DNA of 47,113 bases from CAXQZU01 sp964228555. GTDB lineage: Bacteria > Planctomycetota > PLA2 > JAEUHO01. The DNA is taken from assembly GCA_964228555.1 (NCBI GenBank), contig CAXQZU010000063.1, forward strand, positions 1 to 47,113, written 5' to 3'. This document shows, in pieces, positions 33,427 to 41,371 of this stretch (within the stretch, counting starts at the first letter, position 1; every line of letters starts with the position of its first letter). The notes beneath the pieces were generated by a model that made no database searches, was not told the DNA's origin, and worked only from the letters and a program-made list of their open reading frames with translations. Both the position numbers and the translations under genes were made by a program.

Positions 33427-34560
33427 CTAGGCGCCCGGCGCGTGGACCACCACCTTGAGCACGTCGTCCGACGGCGTGCTCGCGAGGCGGAATGCTCGCG
33501 GCGCCTCGGCCAGCGGCACGCGATGCGTCACCAGCGAGGCCACGTCGATGGCCCGCCGGAACACGATCTGGGCCGCCTCGTCGGCGAGGTCCACGGAGGC
33601 GCTGTACGAGCCCACCACGCGCTTCTCGTCGATGCACAGGTCGCCCACGTCCACGGCCACCTCGTCGCCGCGGTGCGTCTGCGCGAAGAGCAGGATGGTG
33701 GCCCCGGGGCGCGTGGCCCGGATCGTGTCGCGCACGGGCCCGGCGCCCACGGCGGCCACGATGGCGCGGTCGGCGCCGCGTCCCTCGGTGAGGGCGAGGC
33801 AGGCCTCGTGGATGTCCTCCGCGCGCGGGTCCACCGTGCGCACGGCGCCCAGGCGCGCCGCCATCGCGCGGCGCCCGGCCAGCGGGTCGGCCGCCACGAC
33901 GCGCGCACCCTCGCGCTGGGCCCGCTGCTGCAGCAGCAGGCCCACGCTGCCCAGGCCCGCGACGAGCACCACGTCGTCCTCGTCGATGTCGAGCATGCGC
34001 ACGCCCTTGAGGCAGGTGTTCACGGGCTCCACGAACACGGCCTCGTCCCAGGTGGCGTCGGGGGGCAGGGGCACCAGGCCGCCGCCCTGCACCACCCACG
34101 GCATCACGCGCACGTACTCGCTGAAGCCGCCGCCGGCAGGCGTGAAGCCGGCCGTGACGCCCACCTGCTTGTAGCGCGGGCACTGCGCGTAGAGGCCGCG
34201 CTGCGAGTACCACGAGGTCCGGTCGGGGATGTGGTGGTAGACGGCCACGCGCTGGCCCGGCTGCCAGCCCTCCACGCCGGGCGCCACCGCCGCGATGGTG
34301 CCGGCCGTCTCGTGGCCGAACACGCGCGGCGGGGCCAGCAGGCCCTGCTGCACCTTCTTGAGGTCCGTGCCGCACACGCCGCAGGCCGCCACCTTCACCA
34401 GCACCTCGCCGGGCTCGAGGCGCGGCACCGGCACCTGCTCCACGCGCACGTCGTCCTTGCCGTGGTACACGGCGGCCAGCATCTGCTCGGGCACGCGCGG
34501 TGCCACGCCCGGCGTCCCGGGCGCGGGCGCGGACGGGCTGCGGCGCGGGACAGGCGGCAT
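33427..34560 (-). CDS. Zinc-dependent alcohol dehydrogenase-like protein lacking the structural zinc lobe
   Basis: A 377-residue MDR protein from the ATG at 34560. Starts at 34572 and 34482 are also in frame; the conserved domain begins at the last one (MLAAVYHGKDDVRVEQVPVP). Catalytic zinc ligands are kept: Cys in ACGVCGTDLKK, His/Glu in GHETAG and Glu in VEPVNTCLKGV. In place of the four-cysteine structural lobe there is SWYSQRGLYAQCPRYKQ with a single Cys. Rossmann motif: VLVAGLGSVGLLLQQRA. It resembles the sorbitol/threonine dehydrogenase branch. The first 20-26 residues are Pro/Arg-rich and doubtful. It is divergent from the quinone-oxidoreductase-like gene. Confidence 0.83.
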   Translation of the reverse strand: MPPVPRRSPSAPAPGTPGVAPRVPEQMLAAVYHGKDDVRVEQVPVPRLEPGEVLVKVAACGVCGTDLKKVQQGLLAPPRVFGHETAGTIAAVAPGVEGWQPGQRVAVYHHIPDRTSWYSQRGLYAQCPRYKQVGVTAGFTPAGGGFSEYVRVMPWVVQGGGLVPLPPDATWDEAVFVEPVNTCLKGVRMLDIDEDDVVLVAGLGSVGLLLQQRAQREGARVVAADPLAGRRAMAARLGAVRTVDPRAEDIHEACLALTEGRGADRAIVAAVGAGPVRDTIRATRPGATILLFAQTHRGDEVAVDVGDLCIDEKRVVGSYSASVDLADEAAQIVFRRAIDVASLVTHRVPLAEAPRAFRLASTPSDDVLKVVVHAPGA

Positions 34561-34648
34561 GGGGCGGAGCATACCGGGCTCGCGGCGGCGCGGCGCGGGC
34601 GGGCACCGTGCGCGGGTAGACTCCCGGCTCCCGGCTGGAGGCCCTGCG

Positions 34649-35680
34649 ATGCGCGCTGTCGTCATCCGCGAGCACGGCGGCTACGAGCGCCTGCTCTTCG
34701 AGGAGCTGCCCGAGCCCGAGCCGGCGCCGGGCGAGGTGCGCGTGCGCATCGGCGTGGCCGGCCTCAACCACCTCGACACGTGGGTGCGCCGCGGCGTGCC
34801 GGGCCACGCCTTCCCGCTGCCGCTGGTGCCCGGCTGCGATGGCGCCGGCGTGATCGATGCCGTCGGCCCGGGCGTGCCCGCGCGTCGCGTGGGCGAGCGC
34901 GTGCTCATCGCGCCGGGCTTCACGAAGGGGGTGGACGCCGAGGCCGCGCGGGGGCAAGACCACCTCTCGGGCAGCTACGGCATCTTCGGCGAGACCACCG
35001 ATGGCACCTGCGCCGAGGCGCTCGTGGTGCCGCAGCAGAACGCGATCCCGGTGCCCGCCTCGCTGGAGCTCACCACGGCGGCGGCCTTCCCGCTCACCTA
35101 CCTCACCGCGTGGGGGATGCTGGCGCGGCGGGCCCGCCTGGAGGCGGGCGAGAGCGTGCTCATCCACGCGGCGGGCAGCGGCGTGTCGGTGGCCTGCATC
35201 CAGCTGGCGCGCCTCTTCGGCGCGCGCATGGTGATCGTCACCACGTCCTCGCCGGGCAAGGCCGAGAAGGCGCGCATGCTGGGTGCCGACCTCGTGCTGG
35301 ACTACAGCAAGCCCGACTGGTCACGCGACGCCAAGAAGGCCACCGGCGGCCGTGGGCTGGACGTGGTGGTGGACCACCTGGGCAAGCAGACCTTCGAGGG
35401 CTCGCTGCGCTGCCTGGTGAAGGGCGGCCGCTACGTCACCTGCGGGGCCACGACGGGCGCGACCGCCGAGGTGCCGCTCAACCTCGTGTTCTTCAAGTCG
35501 CTCTCGCTGCTGGGTTCCACGATGGGCAGCCTGGGCGACCTGCACCGCCTGCTGGACCTCGTGGTGTCCGGCCGGCTCAAGCCCGTCATCGACAGCACGC
35601 TGCCCCTGTCGCAGGTGGCCGAGGCCCACCGGCGCATCGAGCAGCGCGAGGTGTTCGGCAAGCTGCTGCTGTCGCTCTAG
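34649..35680 (+). CDS. Zinc-free medium-chain dehydrogenase (quinone oxidoreductase-like)
   Basis: A 343-residue MDR protein. Its N-terminal domain has VAGLNHLDTWVRRG and PGCDGAGVIDAVGPG, the variants typical of the quinone oxidoreductase/crotonyl-CoA-reductase-like group without catalytic zinc. The cofactor domain has VLIHAAGSGVSVACIQLARLF, TTSSPGKAEKARMLGAD and VVVDHLGKQTFEGS, consistent with NADPH use. It probably reduces an activated double bond or carbonyl. It is transcribed away from the two zinc-ADH-like genes and leads toward the enoyl-CoA hydratase gene. ATG at 34649, with GGAGG about 9 bases upstream. Confidence 0.88.
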   Translation: MRAVVIREHGGYERLLFEELPEPEPAPGEVRVRIGVAGLNHLDTWVRRGVPGHAFPLPLVPGCDGAGVIDAVGPGVPARRVGERVLIAPGFTKGVDAEAARGQDHLSGSYGIFGETTDGTCAEALVVPQQNAIPVPASLELTTAAAFPLTYLTAWGMLARRARLEAGESVLIHAAGSGVSVACIQLARLFGARMVIVTTSSPGKAEKARMLGADLVLDYSKPDWSRDAKKATGGRGLDVVVDHLGKQTFEGSLRCLVKGGRYVTCGATTGATAEVPLNLVFFKSLSLLGSTMGSLGDLHRLLDLVVSGRLKPVIDSTLPLSQVAEAHRRIEQREVFGKLLLSL

Positions 35681-35685
35681 CCCAC

Positions 35686-35755
35686 GTCGCCCCTGCCACC
35701 GTCCCCACGGACCACGTCCCCACGCATCCCGTCCCCACGCACCACGTCCCCGTCC
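35686..35755 (+). repeat. 15-bp tandem repeat, about 4.5 copies
   Basis: GTCCCCACG starts at 35701, 35716 and 35731, exactly 15 bases apart (unit GTCCCCACGCAYCMC). There is a degenerate copy before (35686) and a partial one after (35746). It lies just after the TAG of the quinone oxidoreductase-like gene, in non-coding DNA. Confidence 0.75.
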
Positions 35756-35773
35756 GCTGCCGCTTGCGGCAGC
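35756..35773. repeat. Perfect inverted repeat after the tandem repeats
   Basis: GCTGCCGC-TT-GCGGCAGC (8-base arms, 2-base centre). No T-run follows. It sits 31 bases before the enoyl-CoA hydratase ATG and could be an attenuator or an mRNA end. Confidence 0.5.
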
Positions 35774-35803
35774 CTGCGCCGCGCGCGCAGGGAAGGCCCC
35801 TCG

Positions 35804-36589
35804 ATGAGCACCAGCGATCCCAGCCGCCCGCAGGTCCGCGTCCACGAGGAGGCCGGGGTGGCCACGATCACCTTCGCGCGCCCCGAGGTGCGCAACGCCC
35901 TGGGCCTGCAGATGGTGGAGGAGGTCCATGCCGCGCTGGGCGCGCTGGAGGCGCGTGACGACCTCAAGGCGCTGGTCTTCACCGGCGAGGGCGGGCAGGC
36001 CTTCATGTCGGGCGCCGACATCGCCGAGCTGCGCAACCGCCGTCGCGAGGACGCGCTCAAGGGCATCAACTCGGGGCTGTTCGCGCGCATCGAGCGCTTC
36101 CCGCGCCCCACCGTGGCGGCGGTGGTGGGCTTCTGCCTCGGCGGCGGCTGCGAGCTGGCGCTGGCCTGCGACTTCCGCGTGGCGGGCGCCAGCAGCAAGT
36201 TCGGCCAGCCCGAGGTGGGCCTGGGCATCATGGCTGCCGCCGGCGGCACGCGCCGCCTGCCGGCGCTGGTGGGGCTGGCGCAGGCGCGCCGGCTGCTGTA
36301 CTCGGGCGCCGTGATCGAGGCTGACGAGGCGCTGCGCATCGGCCTCGTGGACCGCGTGGTGGCCGACGCCGAGGTGCCGGCCGCGGTGGCTGCGTTGCTG
36401 GCGCCCATCGTCAAGCAGGGCGCCGAGGCCGTGCGGCGCACGAAGGCGGCGCTGCTGGCGTGGAGCCATGGGGCCAGCGAGGCGGAGCTGCAGCACCTCG
36501 ACCACGAGACGCAGGCGCACCTCTTCGAGCACCCGGACAAGTTCGCCCGCATGGACGCGTTCTTGGCGAAGCGCAAGGCGAAGGGCTAG
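35804..36589 (+). CDS. Enoyl-CoA hydratase/isomerase
   Basis: A 261-residue crotonase-fold enzyme acting on an enoyl-CoA in the cytoplasm. The CoA-binding and oxyanion-hole motifs are present: FARPEVRNALG, GQAFMSGADIAEL and CLGGGCELALACDFRVAGA. Both acid/base glutamates of true hydratases are kept, one in GGCELAL and one in FGQPEVGLGI. So hydration of a 2-enoyl-CoA to 3-hydroxyacyl-CoA is likely. The hydroxyacyl-CoA dehydrogenase for the next step is at 37965. The C-terminal helix ARMDAFLAKRKAKG is normal. Confidence 0.92.
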   Translation: MSTSDPSRPQVRVHEEAGVATITFARPEVRNALGLQMVEEVHAALGALEARDDLKALVFTGEGGQAFMSGADIAELRNRRREDALKGINSGLFARIERFPRPTVAAVVGFCLGGGCELALACDFRVAGASSKFGQPEVGLGIMAAAGGTRRLPALVGLAQARRLLYSGAVIEADEALRIGLVDRVVADAEVPAAVAALLAPIVKQGAEAVRRTKAALLAWSHGASEAELQHLDHETQAHLFEHPDKFARMDAFLAKRKAKG

Positions 36590-36642
36590 GGACGCCGCGC
36601 GATGGGGGGTGACGGCCGGTGGGCGTGCGGCGCGGGGTGGCG

Positions 36643-36683
36643 AGGGGAAGGGCAGGGGAAGCGGGATGGAGGGGGGATGGGGG
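36643..36683 (+). promoter_or_regulatory. G-rich tract able to form a G-quadruplex
   Basis: At least four G-runs of three or more with short loops on the plus strand: GGGG-AA-GGG-CA-GGGG-AAGC-GGG and on through GGGGGG and GGGGG. It lies in the leader of the gene at 36740, within a 150-base stretch of plus-strand G excess (36601-36720). Confidence 0.5.
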
Positions 36684-36739
36684 AGGCGTGACCGCGGGGG
36701 CGTGGGGTGCGGTGTGGGGGTGGTCACGAGGAGGTGCCC

Positions 36740-37144
36740 ATGCCGTCCACCCCGGTCGTGCTGAGCATGCTGGCGTGCGACCACATCTGGCGTGATCCCG
36801 CCACGGGCAAGTGGGCCTTGCTGGGCGTGTTCGAGTGGCTGCACAGCGACCGCCAGCCACTGGAGGACGTGGCGCTGGAGGTGTACGTGCAGATGACCAA
36901 CCTGCACGGCGCCTACGACCTCGAGCTGGCCGTGGTGAGCGCGCACGACGAGCATGAGCTGGCGCGCTACGCGCTCGGCGGGCGCATCCATGCCCACGAC
37001 CCGCTGCGCCGGCTGCAGGTGGGCTTCTGCCTCTCGCGCCTGAGCCTGCCGGCCCATGGCAAGTACCTGCTGCGCCTGCTGGCCAGCGGCCGGGCGCTCC
37101 ACGACATCGTGCTCTGGGCGCTGCCCGAGGGAGACGAGCCGTGA
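36740..37144 (+). CDS. DUF6941-like conserved hypothetical protein
   Basis: A 134-residue soluble protein. It begins PSTPVVLSMLACDHIWRDPATGKWALLGVFEWL, continued by a strand-rich body (VALEVYVQMTNLHGAYDLELAVV) and a C-terminal part (GKYLLRLLASGRALHDIVLWAL). For this the opening pattern V-V-L-S-M-L-x-C-D followed by G-K-x-x-L-x-G-V-F resembles a small family seen in planctomycetes (DUF6941), predicted as a beta-sandwich of unknown role. GAGGAGG lies 5 bases before the ATG at 36740. It stands alone, behind a G-rich leader. Confidence 0.65.
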   Translation: MPSTPVVLSMLACDHIWRDPATGKWALLGVFEWLHSDRQPLEDVALEVYVQMTNLHGAYDLELAVVSAHDEHELARYALGGRIHAHDPLRRLQVGFCLSRLSLPAHGKYLLRLLASGRALHDIVLWALPEGDEP

Positions 37145-37496
37145 GGCGGCGGCACGCATGCCGTCCCGCCGTGCGCAGCCTGGGCCCGGATGCCGTGCGC
37201 CTGTGCCTCACCGTCCTAGGCGAGGTGCACGCCTTCGGGTGTGCGTGGGCCTCCTACGGCGAGCGCAGGCCTGCCGCGCCCTCCAGTGGCGCTCGCTGCA
37301 CGCCGGGTGCGTACCGTCGGAGGGCGCGCCGGTGCCTGCGCCCGGGCATGCCGCCGTGCGGGCCCCGGCGCCGGCCAGGCCCTCGAGGTCCCACGGACCC
37401 GCTGGGGAGGGGCGCGGCCTAGCGCGTGGCGCCGGCGTCGGGCGGCGCTAGCCTCGGGGTTCCTGCGCCTGCCGGTGGCGCCCCGCGGAGAGAGCG
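37145..37496. other. 352-base stretch without a convincing gene
   Basis: An open frame of 93 codons overlaps the preceding stop (GTGA), but its product is Arg/Pro/Cys-rich with no family pattern and it lacks the codon bias of the neighbours. I see no tRNA, promoter or clear hairpin in this stretch. Confidence 0.55.
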
Positions 37497-37883
37497 ATGC
37501 GACACCTGATGCTGTGTGCCCTCCTTGCGCTGGCCCTGGCCGGCTTGCCCGGTTGCGCGCAAGGTCCCGAGCACACCCGGGCGGCGGGCGCCATCATGGG
37601 CACTGCCGTCGGTGCCGCGCTGGGCGCTGCAGCCTCGGCGCCCGGCCACAAGGGCGAGGGCGCGGCGCTGGGCGGCGTGCTGGGCTTCCTGTTCGGTGCA
37701 GCGGCCGCCGAGGACGTGGCGCGCGAGCAGGAGGCCATCGCGGCGGGCAAGGCCCCGCCGCCGGTGGTCTACGTGCCGGTGGGCATGCCGCCGCCTGGCT
37801 GGGCCGTGTACGTGCCCGCCCAGCCGGGCGTGGTGGTGGCCGCGCCGCCGCCCGGCTACGTGGTGTACGTGCTCGCGCGCTGA
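37497..37883 (+). CDS. Glycine-zipper lipoprotein
   Basis: A 128-residue exported protein. The signal peptide ends in the lipobox LPGC (Cys20). Residues 30-75 are a Gly/Ala-rich zipper (AIMGTAVGAALGAAASA, GAALGGVLGFLFGAAAAE) that could insert into or span a membrane, as in Rick_17kDa/SlyB-like outer-membrane lipoproteins. The C-terminal 40 residues are Pro/Val/Tyr repeats (VVYVPVGMPPPGW, YVPAQPGVVVAAPPPG). Function is unknown; an envelope structural role is inference. Confidence 0.8.
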   Translation: MRHLMLCALLALALAGLPGCAQGPEHTRAAGAIMGTAVGAALGAAASAPGHKGEGAALGGVLGFLFGAAAAEDVAREQEAIAAGKAPPPVVYVPVGMPPPGWAVYVPAQPGVVVAAPPPGYVVYVLAR

Positions 37884-37964
37884 GCGCGCCAGCCTCCCGC
37901 GCACGCCCGCCGGGCCGCGGCCGTGCGTGGTAGGGTCGCGGCCTCTCCCACGGAGGTCGAGGCC

Positions 37965-38843
37965 ATGGCGCAGGCAGGCGAGGTCAAGCGCATCCTGGTG
38001 ATCGGTGCCGGCACGATGGGCCACGGCATCGCGCACGTGGCGGCCCAGTCGGGCTACGAGGCCGCGATCTTCGACGTGTCGCCGGCCGCCGTGCAGAAGG
38101 CCCTCGGCAGCGTGAAGGCCAACCTGCAGAAGGGCGTGGAGAAGGGCAAGGTCACGGAGGCCCAGCGCGACGCCGCGCTCGCACGCCTGTCGGCGGCGCC
38201 CGCACGGCTGGAGGACGCGGCCGCGTGGTGCGACCTCGCCGTGGAGGCGGTGCCCGAGAAGATGGAGCTCAAGGCGCAGGTGTTCGGCACGCTGGGCAAG
38301 CATGCACCGGCCCACGCGGTGCTGGCCACGAACACGTCCTCGCTGCCCGTGACACAGATCGCCGCAGCAAGCGGCCGGCCCGCACAGGTGGTGGGCATGC
38401 ACTTCTTCAACCCCGTGCACATCATGGCGCTGCTGGAGGTGGTGCGCGCGGACACCACCAGCGAGGCCACGCTGGCCACGACGCTGGCGGTGGGCAAGGC
38501 CATGGGCAAGCAGGTGATCGTGGTGAAGGACGCGCCCGGCTTCGCCACCAGCCGGCTGGGCATCGCGCTGGGCATGGAGGCCATCCGCATGGTGGAGGAG
38601 GGCGTGGCCAGCCCGGCCGACATCGACACGGCCATGACGCTGGGCTACGGGCACCCGATGGGCCCGCTCAAGCTCACCGACCTCGTGGGGCTGGACGTGC
38701 GCCTCGGCATCGCCGAGCACCTCGCCAAGGTGCTGGACGACCGCCGCTTCGCGCCCCCGGCCCTGCTCCGGCGCATGGTGGCCGAGGGCAAGCTGGGCAA
38801 GAAGTCGGGCCAGGGCTTCTACGCCTGGCCTGCGGGCAGCTAG
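37965..38843 (+). CDS. 3-hydroxyacyl-CoA (3-hydroxybutyryl-CoA) dehydrogenase
   Basis: A 292-residue NAD-dependent enzyme that oxidises 3-hydroxyacyl-CoA to 3-oxoacyl-CoA or works in reverse. Rossmann motif: LVIGAGTMGHGIAHVAAQSG. The catalytic His region is MHFFNPVHIMALLEVV, with the upstream NTSSLPVTQIAA. The C-terminal domain has VKDAPGFATSRLGIALGMEA and MTLGYGHPMGPLKLTDLVGLD. Catalytic Ser, His, Glu and Asn regions are all present. GGAGG precedes the ATG at 37965. It is followed after 15 bases by an amidohydrolase. Confidence 0.94.
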   Translation: MAQAGEVKRILVIGAGTMGHGIAHVAAQSGYEAAIFDVSPAAVQKALGSVKANLQKGVEKGKVTEAQRDAALARLSAAPARLEDAAAWCDLAVEAVPEKMELKAQVFGTLGKHAPAHAVLATNTSSLPVTQIAAASGRPAQVVGMHFFNPVHIMALLEVVRADTTSEATLATTLAVGKAMGKQVIVVKDAPGFATSRLGIALGMEAIRMVEEGVASPADIDTAMTLGYGHPMGPLKLTDLVGLDVRLGIAEHLAKVLDDRRFAPPALLRRMVAEGKLGKKSGQGFYAWPAGS

Positions 38844-38858
38844 GCAGGAGCGCAGGCC

Positions 38859-39713
38859 ATGGGCGGACCCGTCACCGACGTCCACGTGCACATCCAGCCG
38901 CGCGAGCAGGTCAAGCCCGCGGTGATGGAGGCCTTCCGCAAGGGCTGCAAGGACGCGGCCGCCGCGGAGGCCTGCTTCGACGACGCCGGTGCGCTGCTGG
39001 CCTACATGGACCGGGCCGGCATCGACCGCATGGTGCTCATCAACTACGAGGCCCCCGACGTCATGGGCTTCGACAAGAGCACGAACGACTGGGTGCTGGA
39101 GTACTGCAAGGCCGAGCCGCGTCGCCTGCTGCCGTGCGTGGGACTGAACCCGCGCTTCACGCCCGACATGCGTGCGCAGGCGCAGCGCCTCGTCGACAAG
39201 GGTGCGCGGCTGTTCAAGATCCACGGCCCGCACATGCTGGTGGCGCCCAACGACTACCTCGGCGAGCACCCGCAGCTGGCCGACCTCTATCGCGTGGCCT
39301 CCGAGGCGCGCGTCCCCGTGATGTTCCACACGGGCACGAGCATCTTCCGGGGGGCGCGCGTGAAGTTCGGCGACCCGCTGCAGCTGGACGACGTGGGCAA
39401 TGACTTCCCGTCGCTGGACGTCCTCATCGCGCACGGCGGCCGGCCGCTGTGGACCGAGGAGGCGTGGTTCCTGCTGCGGCGCTTCCCGCGCTTCCACCTC
39501 GACCTCTCGGGCATCCCGCCGGCGCGCATCCCCGAGTGGTTCCCGCGGCTGGAGGAGATCGCCACGCGTTGCTGCTTCGGCACCGACTGGCCCAGCCCCG
39601 GCATCCCGCCGGTGAAGGAGAACCTCGACGCCGTGCGCCGGCTCGACCTCTCGCCCGCCGCGCTGGAGGCCATCCTGTCGGGCACGGCGCTGCGCCTGTT
39701 CCCTGCGCGCTAG
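38859..39713 (+). CDS. ACMSD-like amidohydrolase (Amidohydro_2 family)
   Basis: A 284-residue metal-dependent TIM-barrel enzyme. Metal and catalytic motifs are seen: TDVHVHIQP near the N-terminus (H-x-H), KIHGPH, MFHTGTSIF, LIAHGGRPLW and the final Asp in CFGTDWPSPG. Relatives include aminocarboxymuconate-semialdehyde decarboxylase and gamma-resorcylate decarboxylase, as well as hydrolases acting on ring-cleavage products. The reaction here is not decidable. Its place 15 bases behind a hydroxyacyl-CoA dehydrogenase suggests a catabolic operon. Confidence 0.87.
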   Translation: MGGPVTDVHVHIQPREQVKPAVMEAFRKGCKDAAAAEACFDDAGALLAYMDRAGIDRMVLINYEAPDVMGFDKSTNDWVLEYCKAEPRRLLPCVGLNPRFTPDMRAQAQRLVDKGARLFKIHGPHMLVAPNDYLGEHPQLADLYRVASEARVPVMFHTGTSIFRGARVKFGDPLQLDDVGNDFPSLDVLIAHGGRPLWTEEAWFLLRRFPRFHLDLSGIPPARIPEWFPRLEEIATRCCFGTDWPSPGIPPVKENLDAVRRLDLSPAALEAILSGTALRLFPAR

Positions 39714-39726
39714 CGCGCGGGCCGGC

Positions 39727-40557
39727 TCAGCCCTTGGGCGCCTGGGCCTTCGCCGGCCTGTCCTTGGGGGCGACGGGCGGCTCGGCAGCGCCCGGCGCGG
39801 GCGCTGCGGCCAGCGCGAGGATCTCCTCCCACAGCGCGAAGCGCCGGGGCGAGAGCGCCTTGAGCGCCTCGAGGTGCTCGGGGCCGGCGTCGAGCGCGAT
39901 GCCATAGACCAGCGCGAACTCGGCCTGGTCCTCGTGGGTGATCGAGTCGCCGTACGCCGACACCGAGATCCTGTCGGCGGCGGCCGCCGTGGCCCAGCGC
40001 GAGAGGATGCCGGGCTTGCGGGAGGTGGCGCGCTGCTCGAGGATGTGGCCGGCCTCGTGCAGCACCACGAACACGGTGGCTGCGGGGATCATGTTCAGGT
40101 AGTCCTGCGAGCCGTGTGCGGCCGCGCCTTGCAGGTCGGCGTAGACGGCCACGCCGTCCTTCTGCGGCTCCGACACGATCTCGAGGCAGCGGCGGTAGCG
40201 CGCCGGCAGGCGCTGCACCTGCTCGAGCACGTGCTCGACGCCCACCTTGGATGCGTCCTGCGTGGTCACGCGGAAGGTGGTCCCGCCCAGGCGCGCCATC
40301 CACGTGCGGCCCGGCGAGCGGTCGGTGCGCATCGCGGCCACGGCCGGGCCCTCGAGCACCTGCGCCGCCTCGCGCGGCCGCTCCAGCATGGCCTTCGCCA
40401 GCGGACGCACGTGGTCCACGAGGCGCACGGGCGTGGCCGGCGCCTCGCGGCCGTCGGCGCCGGTCATGGCGGGGGGCGCTGCCGCCAGCGCCACCAGGGC
40501 CAGCAGCAGCCCCCGGCAGGCATGACGCGGACCGCGAGGCAGGGTGACGGCGTGCAT
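39727..40557 (-). CDS. Exported putative zinc metalloprotease (HEAGH motif), unknown family
   Basis: A 276-residue protein. Residues 1-33 look like a signal sequence (basic start, LLLALVALAAAPPAMTGA). A central beta-rich region (TTFRVTTQ, CLEIVSEPQKDGVAVYAD) precedes VFVVLHEAGHILEQRA (about residue 170), an H-E-x-x-H zinc-binding helix. A possible downstream acidic ligand is in THEDQAEFALVYG. The last 25 residues are Pro/Ala/Lys-rich. I recognise no named family. The start at 40557 was preferred; an in-frame start at 40614 would overlap the divergent gene. It is convergent with the amidohydrolase. Confidence 0.7.
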   Translation of the reverse strand: MHAVTLPRGPRHACRGLLLALVALAAAPPAMTGADGREAPATPVRLVDHVRPLAKAMLERPREAAQVLEGPAVAAMRTDRSPGRTWMARLGGTTFRVTTQDASKVGVEHVLEQVQRLPARYRRCLEIVSEPQKDGVAVYADLQGAAAHGSQDYLNMIPAATVFVVLHEAGHILEQRATSRKPGILSRWATAAAADRISVSAYGDSITHEDQAEFALVYGIALDAGPEHLEALKALSPRRFALWEEILALAAAPAPGAAEPPVAPKDRPAKAQAPKG

Positions 40558-40612
40558 GCCGGGGAGGGTAGCGTCGGCCGGGCACCGCGTGCGACGGGGG
40601 TAGCATGCACCC

Positions 40613-41368
40613 ATGGTCCCGGGCCTTCCTGCGCCGTGGGTGGCGGCTTTCGAGCCCTACGGCCCCGTCCACGGCCTGGCCGTGCTGGTGTCGGCCCTTG
40701 GCTGGTGGGGGCTGCTGGCGTGGGGCCGCCACGTGGCACGCACGCACGGCCCCGAGGGCGCGCGCCGCTGGCGGCGTGCCGGGGCGTTGTGCCTGTGGGG
40801 CGTGAACCTCGCGTGGCTGGCGCGCGCGATGGGGCCCGGCCACTTCACCTGGCAGCACTCGCTCCCGCTGCACCTGTGCGACCTGGCGTGGATGGCGGCG
40901 GGCTGGTCGCTGTGGTCTGCGGCGCCGTCCACTGCGCTGCGCCACCAGGTGCCCGTGCTGTGGGGCCTCTCGCTGTCGGTGATGGGCTACCTGTCGCCGG
41001 CCGTCACCGCCGACCCGGACGGGCTCGACTTCTGGGCGTTCTGGGTGCTGCACTGGCAGGTGCTGGCGGTGGCGCTGCTCAACCTGCAGGTCGCCGGCAC
41101 GCGCATCACGGCGCAGGGGCGCCTGCGCACCATCGTGCTCACCGTGCTGGCCTGCCTCGTGGTGACGGGCCTCAACCTGCTGCTCGACAGCAGCTACTTC
41201 TTCACCGGGCAGGCCAAGCCCGCCAACCCCAGCCCGGTGGACTGGCTGGGTGAGTGGCCGCTGCGCATCGTGTGGATCGTGCTGCTGGGGGCTGCCGCCC
41301 TGCACGTGGTGGGGGGGCTGCTGATGCTGCGCCAGCGCCGCGACCCGGATCTCGTGGCGGGCCGCTGA
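40613..41368 (+). CDS. YwaF/TIGR02206-type integral membrane protein
   Basis: A 251-residue, six- to seven-helix membrane protein. The family signature WQHSLPLHLCDLAWMAAGWS is present, with PAVTADPDGLDFWAFWVLHWQVL, LACLVVTGLNLLLDSSYFFTG and a conserved P-x-x-W-x-L-G-x-W-P motif (SPVDWLGEWPLRI). Members are predicted small-molecule or acyl-transfer-like membrane proteins of unknown function. It is convergent with queA; only 3 bases separate the stops. Confidence 0.85.
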   Translation: MVPGLPAPWVAAFEPYGPVHGLAVLVSALGWWGLLAWGRHVARTHGPEGARRWRRAGALCLWGVNLAWLARAMGPGHFTWQHSLPLHLCDLAWMAAGWSLWSAAPSTALRHQVPVLWGLSLSVMGYLSPAVTADPDGLDFWAFWVLHWQVLAVALLNLQVAGTRITAQGRLRTIVLTVLACLVVTGLNLLLDSSYFFTGQAKPANPSPVDWLGEWPLRIVWIVLLGAAALHVVGGLLMLRQRRDPDLVAGR

Positions 41369-41371
41369 GGC

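Noticed and set aside
37141..37422. 93-codon open frame overlapping the DUF6941-like stop
   Set aside because: Its composition is Arg/Pro/Cys-rich, with no family pattern and no ribosome-binding site of its own.
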